A DNA stretch of 48,977 nt from Desulfarculales bacterium UBA696 (GTDB lineage Bacteria; Desulfobacterota; Syntrophobacteria; Syntrophobacterales; Syntrophobacteraceae): contig DBMO01000026.1 in assembly GCA_002298995.1 (NCBI GenBank), positions 1-48,977 of the forward strand, in the 5' to 3' direction. This document shows positions 42,210 through 48,977 of this stretch, in pieces. The position numbers and the translations under genes were made by a program. Under the pieces are notes generated by a model. That model was not told the origin of the DNA. It saw only the letters and a program-made list of their open reading frames with translations, and made no database searches. Numbering within the stretch: the stretch's first letter is position 1; every line of letters starts with the position of its first letter.

Positions 42210-42647
42210 AACTCAACCTCCTTTGCCTGTCGAGCATACCACGATTGATCATAATTGGGTCTGAAATATTTACCATGATTGTTCGATGTAGTCCAGATGC
42301 GCTTTTTGCTGACCTTAGTGCCAGATGTTAGGGGTGGTCGGAAGGGACAGTCCTGGAATACGGCGACTGCACAAGTTCTTCCCCTCCGCCAAATTAAAAG
42401 GTTGGGGAACTGACAATATGGAAAATACCCGCAATTTCTGGATGAGAAAGAAAAGTAAATTGACCGATTTGCAATTAATCTGCGCTCGATAACCGTAGCG
42501 TCCACCCTAATCCTGATCCGGCCTTCCCGAATCTTGCCCCTCCGCCCCTCTCCGCGCCAAAAAACCTTGGTCTTTGGCAGCATTTTTGTTAGTTTACCAA
42601 GTTGCGCCGTCGTTGCGCGTATTTGGTCGAGAGGAAGCTAAGAGAAA
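42210..42647. other. Spacer between the island and plsB
   Basis: About 440 bp. The left part (42210-42300) is AT-rich and likely holds the promoter of the HIT operon, including an extended -10-like element at 42233-42241 (minus). Bases 42520-42560 are C-rich. Open frames here look spurious. No inverted terminal repeat or transposase remnant was recognised at this right edge. Confidence 0.5.
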
Positions 42648-45308
42648 GTGATTGCCTGGATAAAACAATCAATTGCGAATATGGCCGCTCTGGGTCGAAA
42701 AGACCGGTTCGGGTATTCGATCGATAGTAAGCCGCGATTTCCATTGCAGAAATGGTTTGAGCGGATGGTGGCCCGGGTCACCGTGCCTGAAGACCAGCAG
42801 TTGGCGCTGGAGGAGCTTTCGAGGCGCGGCACGGTGATTTATGCCATGAAGTATCCTTCACAGGTCGATTTCGCCTACGTCAGCATGAGACTGCACCAAC
42901 TCGGGCTTGCCGCGCCGACGTTTATTTTCGATATGCACCCCTATTTCTGGCAGCCGCGCTGGTTCGCTATAAAAACGCTCTTCTACCATCTTGGGCACCT
43001 TGTCCGACATTGGGGACTTCCGGACCCCTATGCCGGCGGGCATTATTCCGAGAGGATCAAGGAAGGCCAATCGGGCCTGGTTTTCCTGGTAGGCAAGCGG
43101 GGGTACTACCGCAGCACGGTGCTGGTGAAAAACGATCCGCTCGAACACCTCGTTGAGCTTCAGAAACAAACGGATCGGCCCATTTTCATCGTTCCGCTCG
43201 TGCTTTTGTATACCAGGAAGCCGGAGGGGCAGCGCCGCCGCCCGTTCGATATCCTGCTCGGACAGAAAAAGCAGCTTGGGGCCATACGGAAGATAATGTC
43301 CTTCCTTAGCGGAAATCCATACGCCGTTATGGAATCCGGTGAGCCGTTGAATCTTCAGGAGGTGGTTCCGGAGCTTTCCGAGGACGATTATCTCAAGCGC
43401 AAGCAGATATTCGAGCTTCGCCGGAGCATGGTCGACTCGCAGGACGAATTAAAGCGCGCCATAGTGGGGCCGACCCTCAAGAGCAAGTTGGAGATCAAGG
43501 AAATAATCCTGCGCCATCCCAGGCTCGAGAGCCTAATGCAGCGCCGGGCGCGCTCAAACGGCCAGGAAGTCTGGAAAGTACGCATGGAGGCGGACGAATA
43601 CCTCGAGGAGATCGCCTCCAACTACAGCATCACTTTCATTCAGATAGCGTCGAAGATTTTCCACTGGGTCTGGAGTACCCTTTTCGACGGCCTGGACCTG
43701 GACGTCGAGAGCCTTCAAAAGGTAAAGCGCGCGGCGAGGAACAGCACGCTCGTCTACGTGCCGTGCCACAAGAGCCACATGGACTACCTGCTGCTCTCGC
43801 ACCTGCTATACACAAATAACCTCTATACGCCCTTTATAGCAGCGGGTAAGAATCTCTCTTTCTGGCCGCTGGGGGCGCTTTTCAGCAGGGGCGGGGCTTT
43901 TTTCATACGCCGCTCGTTCAAAGGCTTGAAATTTTACGCCGAGGTCTTCTCGCTTTATGTGAAAACCATGGTCCAGCTGGGCCATAATATAGAATTTTTC
44001 ATCGAAGGCGGGCGCAGCCGGACCGGCAAGCTGGTACTGCCCAAGATGGGACTGCTTGCCATCCTGATACAGGCGGTCGAGGAAGGGTTCTGCGACGACC
44101 TTGTTTTCGTGCCCACGTCCATCTGCTACGACCGGATACCCGAGGAGGAATCTTACCTCAAGGAAATCTCCGGAGGAGCCAAGGAAGAAGAAAATTTCGG
44201 CCAGCTCGTAAAGGTGCGGAGGGTCCTGCGCAAAAGATATGGGCGGGTTTACGTTCAGTTTGCCGAGCCGCTTTCGCTTCGGCGGTATCTAGAGCGCAAT
44301 AACCACGATCTCAGCCTCATGGTACCCAAGGAACGCCATGCGATGTATCGCGATTTTGCTTATCGCATAATTAATTGCATAAACGAGGCGTCCCTTGTGA
44401 CCCCCCATGCCCTCGCCGCCTCGGCCCTGCTGACTTCGGCGCGGCACGGCGTATCGAAAGCGGAATTTAACGAGACATCGAAGACTTTCTACGATTATCT
44501 GACGGACCGGGAAATCCGCGCCTCGAAGACGCTGAAAAACCTGGAAGCATGCCTGCAAGACTCTCTGCGGGACCTTGAGCGGAGCAAGCTCATCGGCAAA
44601 TTGAAAGATGAAGACGAGGACCTCGAAGAAGAAGTTTTCACAATCGATGACAGCAAACGGCTGACCCTCGAATACTATAAAAACAACATAATCCATTTCC
44701 TGTTGCCGGCCGCCTACGTCTCCACCTCGATTCTTGCCCAGCAGACATTCCGGTTCAGCGTCGGCCAGGTGATCGAAGATGTCTCATTTATGAAAAACTT
44801 CTTTAAATTCGAGTTCGTTTACGATAACGAGTTAAGTGATGAAGAATTGGCGCGGGAGACCCTGAACACCTTCGAGAAGCTGGGATTTCTGCACCGGATC
44901 GGCGAGGGGGACCAGCCTTTTATTCTTGCCCATAGAGGGCTGCAGGCCGCGCACTCGTTCCACGGCCTGCTCAGAAATTACTTCGAAGGCTATTGGCTTG
45001 TGCTGAGGGGTTTGCGCTATCTTCAGAAGACCGGCTACACGGAGAAGGATTACGTCAAAAAAATCCTCGGCCTGGGGAACAAAGCCCTGAAGCTCGAACT
45101 CGTGGAAAGGCCCGAGTGCATATCGAAGATCATTTTCGATAACGCGCTCAAGCTATATATCGAAAAAGATGTAATATCGAAAAAGGCGAACGGAGATAAA
45201 GGCAAGGAATCGGAACTTAGCCCGGGGACCGAAAGCCGCGCTCTCATACAGCTATACAGCAGGCAAATCGGAAGATTTCTGCGCTCTCACCACTTCGCGC
45301 TGCAATAA
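42648..45308 (+). CDS. plsB: Glycerol-3-phosphate 1-O-acyltransferase (PlsB type)
   Basis: Membrane-associated enzyme that adds the first acyl chain to glycerol-3-phosphate. At 886 residues it is somewhat longer than E. coli PlsB (807). The acyltransferase motifs are in order: CHKSHMDYLLLSHLL (H-X4-D), GGAFFIRRSFKG, FFIEGGRSRTGKL and FVPTSICYDRIPEEESY. The N-terminal 350 residues and the long C-terminal region are as in PlsB. The start is GTG with GAGGAAG upstream. Its substrate is made by GpsA, encoded on the other side of the island. Confidence 0.94.
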   Translation: MIAWIKQSIANMAALGRKDRFGYSIDSKPRFPLQKWFERMVARVTVPEDQQLALEELSRRGTVIYAMKYPSQVDFAYVSMRLHQLGLAAPTFIFDMHPYFWQPRWFAIKTLFYHLGHLVRHWGLPDPYAGGHYSERIKEGQSGLVFLVGKRGYYRSTVLVKNDPLEHLVELQKQTDRPIFIVPLVLLYTRKPEGQRRRPFDILLGQKKQLGAIRKIMSFLSGNPYAVMESGEPLNLQEVVPELSEDDYLKRKQIFELRRSMVDSQDELKRAIVGPTLKSKLEIKEIILRHPRLESLMQRRARSNGQEVWKVRMEADEYLEEIASNYSITFIQIASKIFHWVWSTLFDGLDLDVESLQKVKRAARNSTLVYVPCHKSHMDYLLLSHLLYTNNLYTPFIAAGKNLSFWPLGALFSRGGAFFIRRSFKGLKFYAEVFSLYVKTMVQLGHNIEFFIEGGRSRTGKLVLPKMGLLAILIQAVEEGFCDDLVFVPTSICYDRIPEEESYLKEISGGAKEEENFGQLVKVRRVLRKRYGRVYVQFAEPLSLRRYLERNNHDLSLMVPKERHAMYRDFAYRIINCINEASLVTPHALAASALLTSARHGVSKAEFNETSKTFYDYLTDREIRASKTLKNLEACLQDSLRDLERSKLIGKLKDEDEDLEEEVFTIDDSKRLTLEYYKNNIIHFLLPAAYVSTSILAQQTFRFSVGQVIEDVSFMKNFFKFEFVYDNELSDEELARETLNTFEKLGFLHRIGEGDQPFILAHRGLQAAHSFHGLLRNYFEGYWLVLRGLRYLQKTGYTEKDYVKKILGLGNKALKLELVERPECISKIIFDNALKLYIEKDVISKKANGDKGKESELSPGTESRALIQLYSRQIGRFLRSHHFALQ

Positions 45309-45797
45309 GGGCGATCCCGGTTTTTGTTGGGTTTGGCTCACCGCTCGACCCAGCCCGCGGCTCTACAGTGCTTGCCTCTCAACGATGGGGTTTCCACTCC
45401 ACGCAGTTCCATGTGGGGCAGGCTTTGCAGCCTGCCATTGGAATAGAGCGCCTGGACCGCGACAGGCTGAAAGCCTGCCCCACGGGGGTTTTCGCCTAGC
45501 GAAGCCTTTACGGAAGGCGGAAAGTCCAAACCGGGCCTAGCGGGTTCACACCTGCGGATGAGGATGTAATTTCGAGCGCCGGCGGGCCGATATCATGATG
45601 CAAATCGGCGCCCGAAATTACACCCTAATGTGTGCAGCCATAGGGATCGGGGACACCCGATTCCGCATTTTTGTCGGCGAGATCTTTTACAACTTACCCC
45701 CTTTCAAACGCTCAACGCACCGGATTTCCATGCTACGCGAAAAGCGATATGCACCATCTTGGCCGCGTTTGCGAAACATCCTCAGGAGGCTTTAGAC
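45309..45797. repeat. Repeats and a long palindrome upstream of ilvE
   Basis: The gap after plsB holds a GTTGGGTTTGG...CGACCCAGCC element at 45325-45357 related to that before gyrA. It also has an inverted repeat, GTGGGGCAGGCTTTGCAGCC (45413-45434) against CAGGCTGAAAGCCTGCCCCA (45463-45483). Closer to ilvE a near-perfect palindrome has GTAATTTCGAGCGCCG (45566-45581) pairing with CGGCGCCCGAAATTAC (45606-45621), one mismatch in 16. No promoter is clear. Confidence 0.75.
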
Positions 45798-46871
45798 ATG
45801 GATATAGCCATTCATCCACTGGACCCGGCAAAAAGACGCCCCAAACCCGCTGACAAGGACCTGGTTTTCGGCCGAGTTTTCACCGACCACATGTTTGTTA
45901 TGGACTGGACGAGAGGGAAAGACTGGCATGACCCCAGAGTCATTCCTTACCAGGACTTCAAACTTGATCCGGCCGCCATGGTGCTCCACTACGGGCAGGG
46001 AATATTCGAAGGTCTCAAGGCTTACCGCTGGCCGGGGGACAAGATCAATATGTTCCGCTCCGATCAGAACTGGCAGCGTTGGAACCGTTCCGCGCGCCGG
46101 ATGTGCATGCCTGAGATGGACCCGTCGGTACAGGTGGCGGCCCTTGATGCATTGCTTAGCCTCGACAAGGACTGGGTCCCTCGCAGCGTGGGTTCCTCGC
46201 TCTACGTGCGCCCCGCAATGATTGCAAACGAGCCGCACCTGGGCGTGCGCCCGGCCGACCAGTATATCTACTTTCTCATAACCGGACCGGTTGGCGCATA
46301 CTACGCCGAAGGGTTCAGCCCCACAAAGATCTACGTTTCCGATGAATACGTCAGGTCGGTGCGGGGCGGAATCGGCGAGGCCAAGACGATGGGCAACTAC
46401 GCTGCAAGCCTTTTTGCGGCAGAGATCGCAAAGAAGAAGGGATTCACGCAGGTTCTGTGGTTGGACGCAATCGAGCGCCGCTACGTCGAAGAGGTCGGGA
46501 CCAGCAACATCTTTTTCAGAATAGGCAATGAACTGATAACCCCCGCCCTTACCGGGTCGATTCTTCCGGGCGTAACCCGCGATACGGTGTTGACCCTGGC
46601 CAAAAACTGGGGGATCACTTGCACCGAACGGACCATCAGCATCGATGAAGTGATCGATACCATAAAGTCCGGAGACATGAAGGATATTTTTGCCACCGGA
46701 ACCGCCGCGGTCATTTCTCCGGTCGGCCAGATATCATACAGGGACGAACTGTTCACGGTCGGCGACGGCGGCGTTGGAGAACTCTCCCTCAGGCTCTATA
46801 ACGAAATAATCGGTATCCAGTACGGGGAGAAAAAAGATACCTTCGGGTGGATGCGGCAGCTGAATGTGTAA
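45798..46871 (+). CDS. ilvE: Branched-chain amino-acid aminotransferase
   Basis: PLP-dependent class IV transaminase for the last step of Leu, Ile and Val synthesis. The 357-residue product starts at the ATG at 45798 with a strong AGGAGG site; the open frame to 45630 is upstream leader. Landmarks are VLHYGQGIFEGLKAYR, the PLP-binding Lys region in GEAKTMGNYAASLFA, and ERRYVEEVGTSNIFF with the class IV ATGTAAVISPVG near the C-terminus. It lies far from ilvBNC, so the pathway is split. It is followed by a weak bulged hairpin (46888-46927). Confidence 0.96.
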   Translation: MDIAIHPLDPAKRRPKPADKDLVFGRVFTDHMFVMDWTRGKDWHDPRVIPYQDFKLDPAAMVLHYGQGIFEGLKAYRWPGDKINMFRSDQNWQRWNRSARRMCMPEMDPSVQVAALDALLSLDKDWVPRSVGSSLYVRPAMIANEPHLGVRPADQYIYFLITGPVGAYYAEGFSPTKIYVSDEYVRSVRGGIGEAKTMGNYAASLFAAEIAKKKGFTQVLWLDAIERRYVEEVGTSNIFFRIGNELITPALTGSILPGVTRDTVLTLAKNWGITCTERTISIDEVIDTIKSGDMKDIFATGTAAVISPVGQISYRDELFTVGDGGVGELSLRLYNEIIGIQYGEKKDTFGWMRQLNV

Positions 46872-47270
46872 GGCAACTTGCGGGATTCCGGAGTAGACGG
46901 TCCCATCGGAAGCACCGGGACCTCCGGAGTTATCGTGACCTGCCGGGCAACCCTCGTAGCTTTGCGCAATTAAGATTTGATCTGCAAAGAAGGTAAACGT
47001 GGCGTCATTCCGGCGAAATCCGGGGTGACGCCCGGTTCGGCTGTCCATCTTTTCTAGTTGCGTTTGGGCAACAGGCCCTCATTATCGTGGCCACCCTGCT
47101 ATACTGTTTGATTGGAGTGGATGGTTTCTTCGCTAATGTGATCGAATACCTGTTGATATCCTCCCTCAAAAGCCTTAACTGTCCCCCATATATCAATTCT
47201 TCAGACAAATTGGCCGGCCCGATTTCTTTCGGCCCCGGAGTAATCTTTTCGCGCCAACAGGAGTTAATGG
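46872..47270. repeat. Repeats between ilvE and the phospholipase-like gene
   Basis: About 400 bp without a gene. GGTCCC (46899-46904) pairs with GGGACC (46917-46922), a possible ilvE terminator without a U-tract. GGCGTCA (47001-47007) pairs with TGACGCC (47026-47032). TTTGGGCAACAG at 47063-47074 is a further copy of the dispersed repeat. Bases 47100-47260 are AT-richer and may hold the next promoter. Confidence 0.6.
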
Positions 47271-48212
47271 ATGCCGGCAGGATATGCTCACATGCTTGCA
47301 TGCGATCAGGCTAGTATGGCCTTTATCGGACAAGATTCGATTGAAGAAGAGCTGCGCGGGCATTGCCGGGATAATCCCAACTTTATCCACCTTGGCTCGG
47401 TATCGCCGGATTACCCGTACCTCAATCTTATTCACCAGGAGCAGGGACACTGGGCGGATCACATGCACTATGAGTTTACCGGCGACATCCTGAAAAGCAT
47501 GGCTCAAAGACTTCTCGACATAGCCGCCGCCAATGGGACAGCCGGCAAGGAGTTCATGATCCCATTCTGCTGGACTCTTGGCTATATCTCCCACGTGACT
47601 GCCGATCTGGTCGTGCACCCGGTCGTGTACGATATTGTCGGGTCGTACAAGGGACATGAAGACCGGCACCGTGAATGCGAGATGATCCAGGATAGCTACA
47701 TCTACAATAAGCTCACCGGTGATGATATCGAGCACAGCGGTCTGCTCGCCGGAATGCGTGAATGTTCCGACCCGGACGATGAGGATAAGATAGATCCGGT
47801 TCTCCGCACTTTCTGGGTCGAAATGTTGCAACGGCATTTTGCCCATGATTTCGAGATTAATCCCCCCGACATAGACCACTGGCACGAAAGATATCTCCGT
47901 TTGGTTGGGTTTTCCGGCAATCCACTCTTTATTGGAAGAATACTGGACCCCGGCCATTCCTTCACCTACAAGCCAAGCTCGGATATATCGGCAATTGATA
48001 GGAGAATGTACCTCGATTCAATTCGTTTGCCCGATGGCCGTTTTGGGACCTACCTCGATGATGTCTTTCCCAAGGCGGTCAGTTCGGTAGCCCAAAAGTG
48101 GATCCTGCTCGGAGAAGGCATTACCCGGATGAATATTGATAATTTCCTCTCGGCGGTTGTTAATTCCGATTTGGATTCGGGTTTTGAAATGACCAGGCAC
48201 TCATACTGGTAG
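47271..48212 (+). CDS. Zinc-dependent phospholipase C-like protein
   Basis: A 313-residue protein with features of the zinc-dependent phospholipase C/S1-P1 nuclease-like fold (PF00882 type): an N-terminal GYAHMLACDQA, a GSVSPDYPYL loop, then the spaced metal ligands WTLGYISHVTADLVVHPVV with HR downstream. Several His and Asp residues would bind three zinc ions. There is no signal peptide, which is unusual for secreted phospholipases but common in this bacterial subfamily. The ATG at 47271 has AGGAG 7 nt upstream. Two small membrane-protein genes follow closely, so a three-gene operon is likely. Substrate unknown. Confidence 0.82.
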   Translation: MPAGYAHMLACDQASMAFIGQDSIEEELRGHCRDNPNFIHLGSVSPDYPYLNLIHQEQGHWADHMHYEFTGDILKSMAQRLLDIAAANGTAGKEFMIPFCWTLGYISHVTADLVVHPVVYDIVGSYKGHEDRHRECEMIQDSYIYNKLTGDDIEHSGLLAGMRECSDPDDEDKIDPVLRTFWVEMLQRHFAHDFEINPPDIDHWHERYLRLVGFSGNPLFIGRILDPGHSFTYKPSSDISAIDRRMYLDSIRLPDGRFGTYLDDVFPKAVSSVAQKWILLGEGITRMNIDNFLSAVVNSDLDSGFEMTRHSYW

Positions 48213-48245
48213 CTCAGAAGCTGTGCTTGAAATCGGGGGTGATGG

Positions 48246-48743
48246 ATGTCAATCAAGGCGTATATCAAAACGACTTTGATGGTTGGACTTGTTGTTCTTT
48301 CGCTGGGTGGCCTGCTGCTTCATTTACGGATACACCCCGTCTCTGATAATTCATCGAATTTTCTACCGCTCGTTTCCGGTATTCTTAGCCTCATAGTCGT
48401 GCCGCCGCTATTCTTAAGCAAGAAGACAATCGGCTATGGGTATACCCTGAATGGCTTTCTGGTGATACTCGGGACCATAGGAATGGCGCACTTTTCGTGG
48501 ATTCGCTGGCCGGAACCCGCCACTATCGGATCGATTATGCTCAAGACAACTTTGCCCGATATCGCGGTTTTGTGGACCAAATTCTTTATCGGAAAGGCGA
48601 TATTCGAGCTGGAACTCTTCGGGTACGATCCTGGAAGGAACAAGGTTGGGATAACTTATCGCTATCCAAACACCGGCTGGTGGCTCATTCATCTTGTGGC
48701 GGTAAGCACGGTATATATTATCGGCGCCCTGGTGTGGAGGTAA
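48246..48743 (+). CDS. Small multi-pass membrane protein, unknown function
   Basis: A 165-residue protein with about four hydrophobic segments: TLMVGLVVLSLGGLLL, FLPLVSGILSLIVVPPLFL, LNGFLVILGTIGMAHF and WLIHLVAVSTVYIIGALVW. I do not recognise a family. It begins 33 bp after the phospholipase-like gene and ends two bases before the ribosome-proximal region of the next tiny gene. It may anchor or partner the phospholipase-like protein. Confidence 0.75.
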   Translation: MSIKAYIKTTLMVGLVVLSLGGLLLHLRIHPVSDNSSNFLPLVSGILSLIVVPPLFLSKKTIGYGYTLNGFLVILGTIGMAHFSWIRWPEPATIGSIMLKTTLPDIAVLWTKFFIGKAIFELELFGYDPGRNKVGITYRYPNTGWWLIHLVAVSTVYIIGALVWR

Positions 48744-48745
48744 TC

Positions 48746-48856
48746 GTGAACAAGTTCAAGATGTTTACACTGAACTGGTGGATTCTGCATATTCTGGCGG
48801 TCGCGTTTTTTTTGTACTTAGGCCATGTGATGCATTTTTTCCCAGCCCCTAAATGA
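48746..48856 (+). CDS. 36-residue single-span membrane protein
   Basis: GTG at 48746 with GGAGG six bases upstream (inside the previous gene's end) opens a 36-codon frame ending at TGA 48854-48856. The peptide has one clear membrane span (WWILHILAVAFFLYLGHVM) flanked by a basic N-terminus (MNKFK), the usual shape of small inner-membrane proteins. It starts two bases after the preceding stop, implying coupled translation. The longer open frame in the same phase is an artefact. Confidence 0.6.
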   Translation: MNKFKMFTLNWWILHILAVAFFLYLGHVMHFFPAPK

Positions 48857-48977
48857 CGTAGGGCTTATCTTTAAATAAAACCAATTGTAGGGTGGGCACA
48901 AGTTTTATCGTGCCCACCGCCCTGTCTCGAGGAAAACTACAATCGGTGGGCACTATAAAGGGGCTGTTGCTCAAATC
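48857..48977. repeat. Dispersed hairpin repeats at the window end
   Basis: GGTGGGCAC (48891-48899) pairs with GTGCCCACC (48910-48918), the same hairpin as at 117-143 and 13160-13184. A second partial copy (GGTGGGCACTATAAA) begins near 48945. The last 17 bases, on the minus strand, read GATTTGAGCAACAGCCCC, another copy of the GGGCAACAGCC element. The hairpins could terminate the upstream operon. Confidence 0.75.

Noticed and set aside
42140..42583. 147-codon frame across the spacer before plsB
   Set aside because: It overlaps the HIT gene start, has no recognisable domain, and its composition looks like untranslated DNA.
1..48977. tRNA, rRNA or CRISPR arrays
   Set aside because: No cloverleaf with intact arms, no rRNA segment and no regularly spaced direct repeats with unique spacers were seen.

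Overview
The window reads as chromosomal DNA of a Gram-negative anaerobe, most likely a Desulfobacterota (delta-proteobacterial) relative of the syntrophic or sulfate-reducing lineages. This is an inference from gene content: multihaem c-type cytochromes, a glutaconate-type CoA-transferase pair, a large PlsB-type acyltransferase, an RND pump, GTG/TTG starts, and many short GC-rich palindromic repeats between genes. No rRNA, tRNA, CRISPR array, transposase or integrase was recognised.

Layout. 1-3.7 kb: ilvB-ilvN-ilvC on the minus strand (branched-chain amino-acid synthesis), with a repeat between ilvB and ilvN and a good promoter plus leader hairpin before ilvB; ilvE lies far away at 45.8 kb. 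3.9-7.6 kb: a NusG-like antiterminator and a helicase fused to a DEDDy exonuclease (minus). 7.9-13.1 kb: an RND efflux adaptor and pump, then a UPF0173 metallo-hydrolase (plus). 13.1-15.3 kb: a repeat-rich gap, a YcaO enzyme and a small helical protein. 15.4-18.4 kb: solute-binding protein, histidine kinase and single-domain response regulator, probably one signalling unit. 18.5-25.9 kb (minus): a chemoreceptor, a structured leader with a 28-codon ORF, a GAF-PAS-LuxR regulator, the CoA-transferase pair and a metallo-beta-lactamase-fold hydrolase. 26.2-30.2 kb (minus): a three-gene cytochrome operon encoding 18 haem-binding motifs in total. 30.9-37.0 kb: gyrB, gyrA, gpsA. 42.6-45.3 kb: plsB. 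45.8-48.9 kb: ilvE, then a zinc-phospholipase-C-like gene with two small membrane proteins.

The most unusual segment is about 37.1-42.2 kb, an AT-richer island lying between gpsA and plsB, two genes of the same phospholipid pathway. It holds four minus-strand genes: a HIT-domain protein, a four-helix membrane protein overlapping it, a Dam-like adenine methylase, and a protein of about 889 residues that joins two PEP-synthase-like ATP-binding modules, a phosphohistidine-swivel-like module and a MazG-type nucleotide pyrophosphohydrolase. I recognise the parts but not the combination. A nucleotide-targeting defence or modification system is my leading hypothesis. A truncated DUF433 antitoxin-like fragment sits at its left edge.

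Product names come from motifs read by eye. No database search was possible, so domain limits are approximate.
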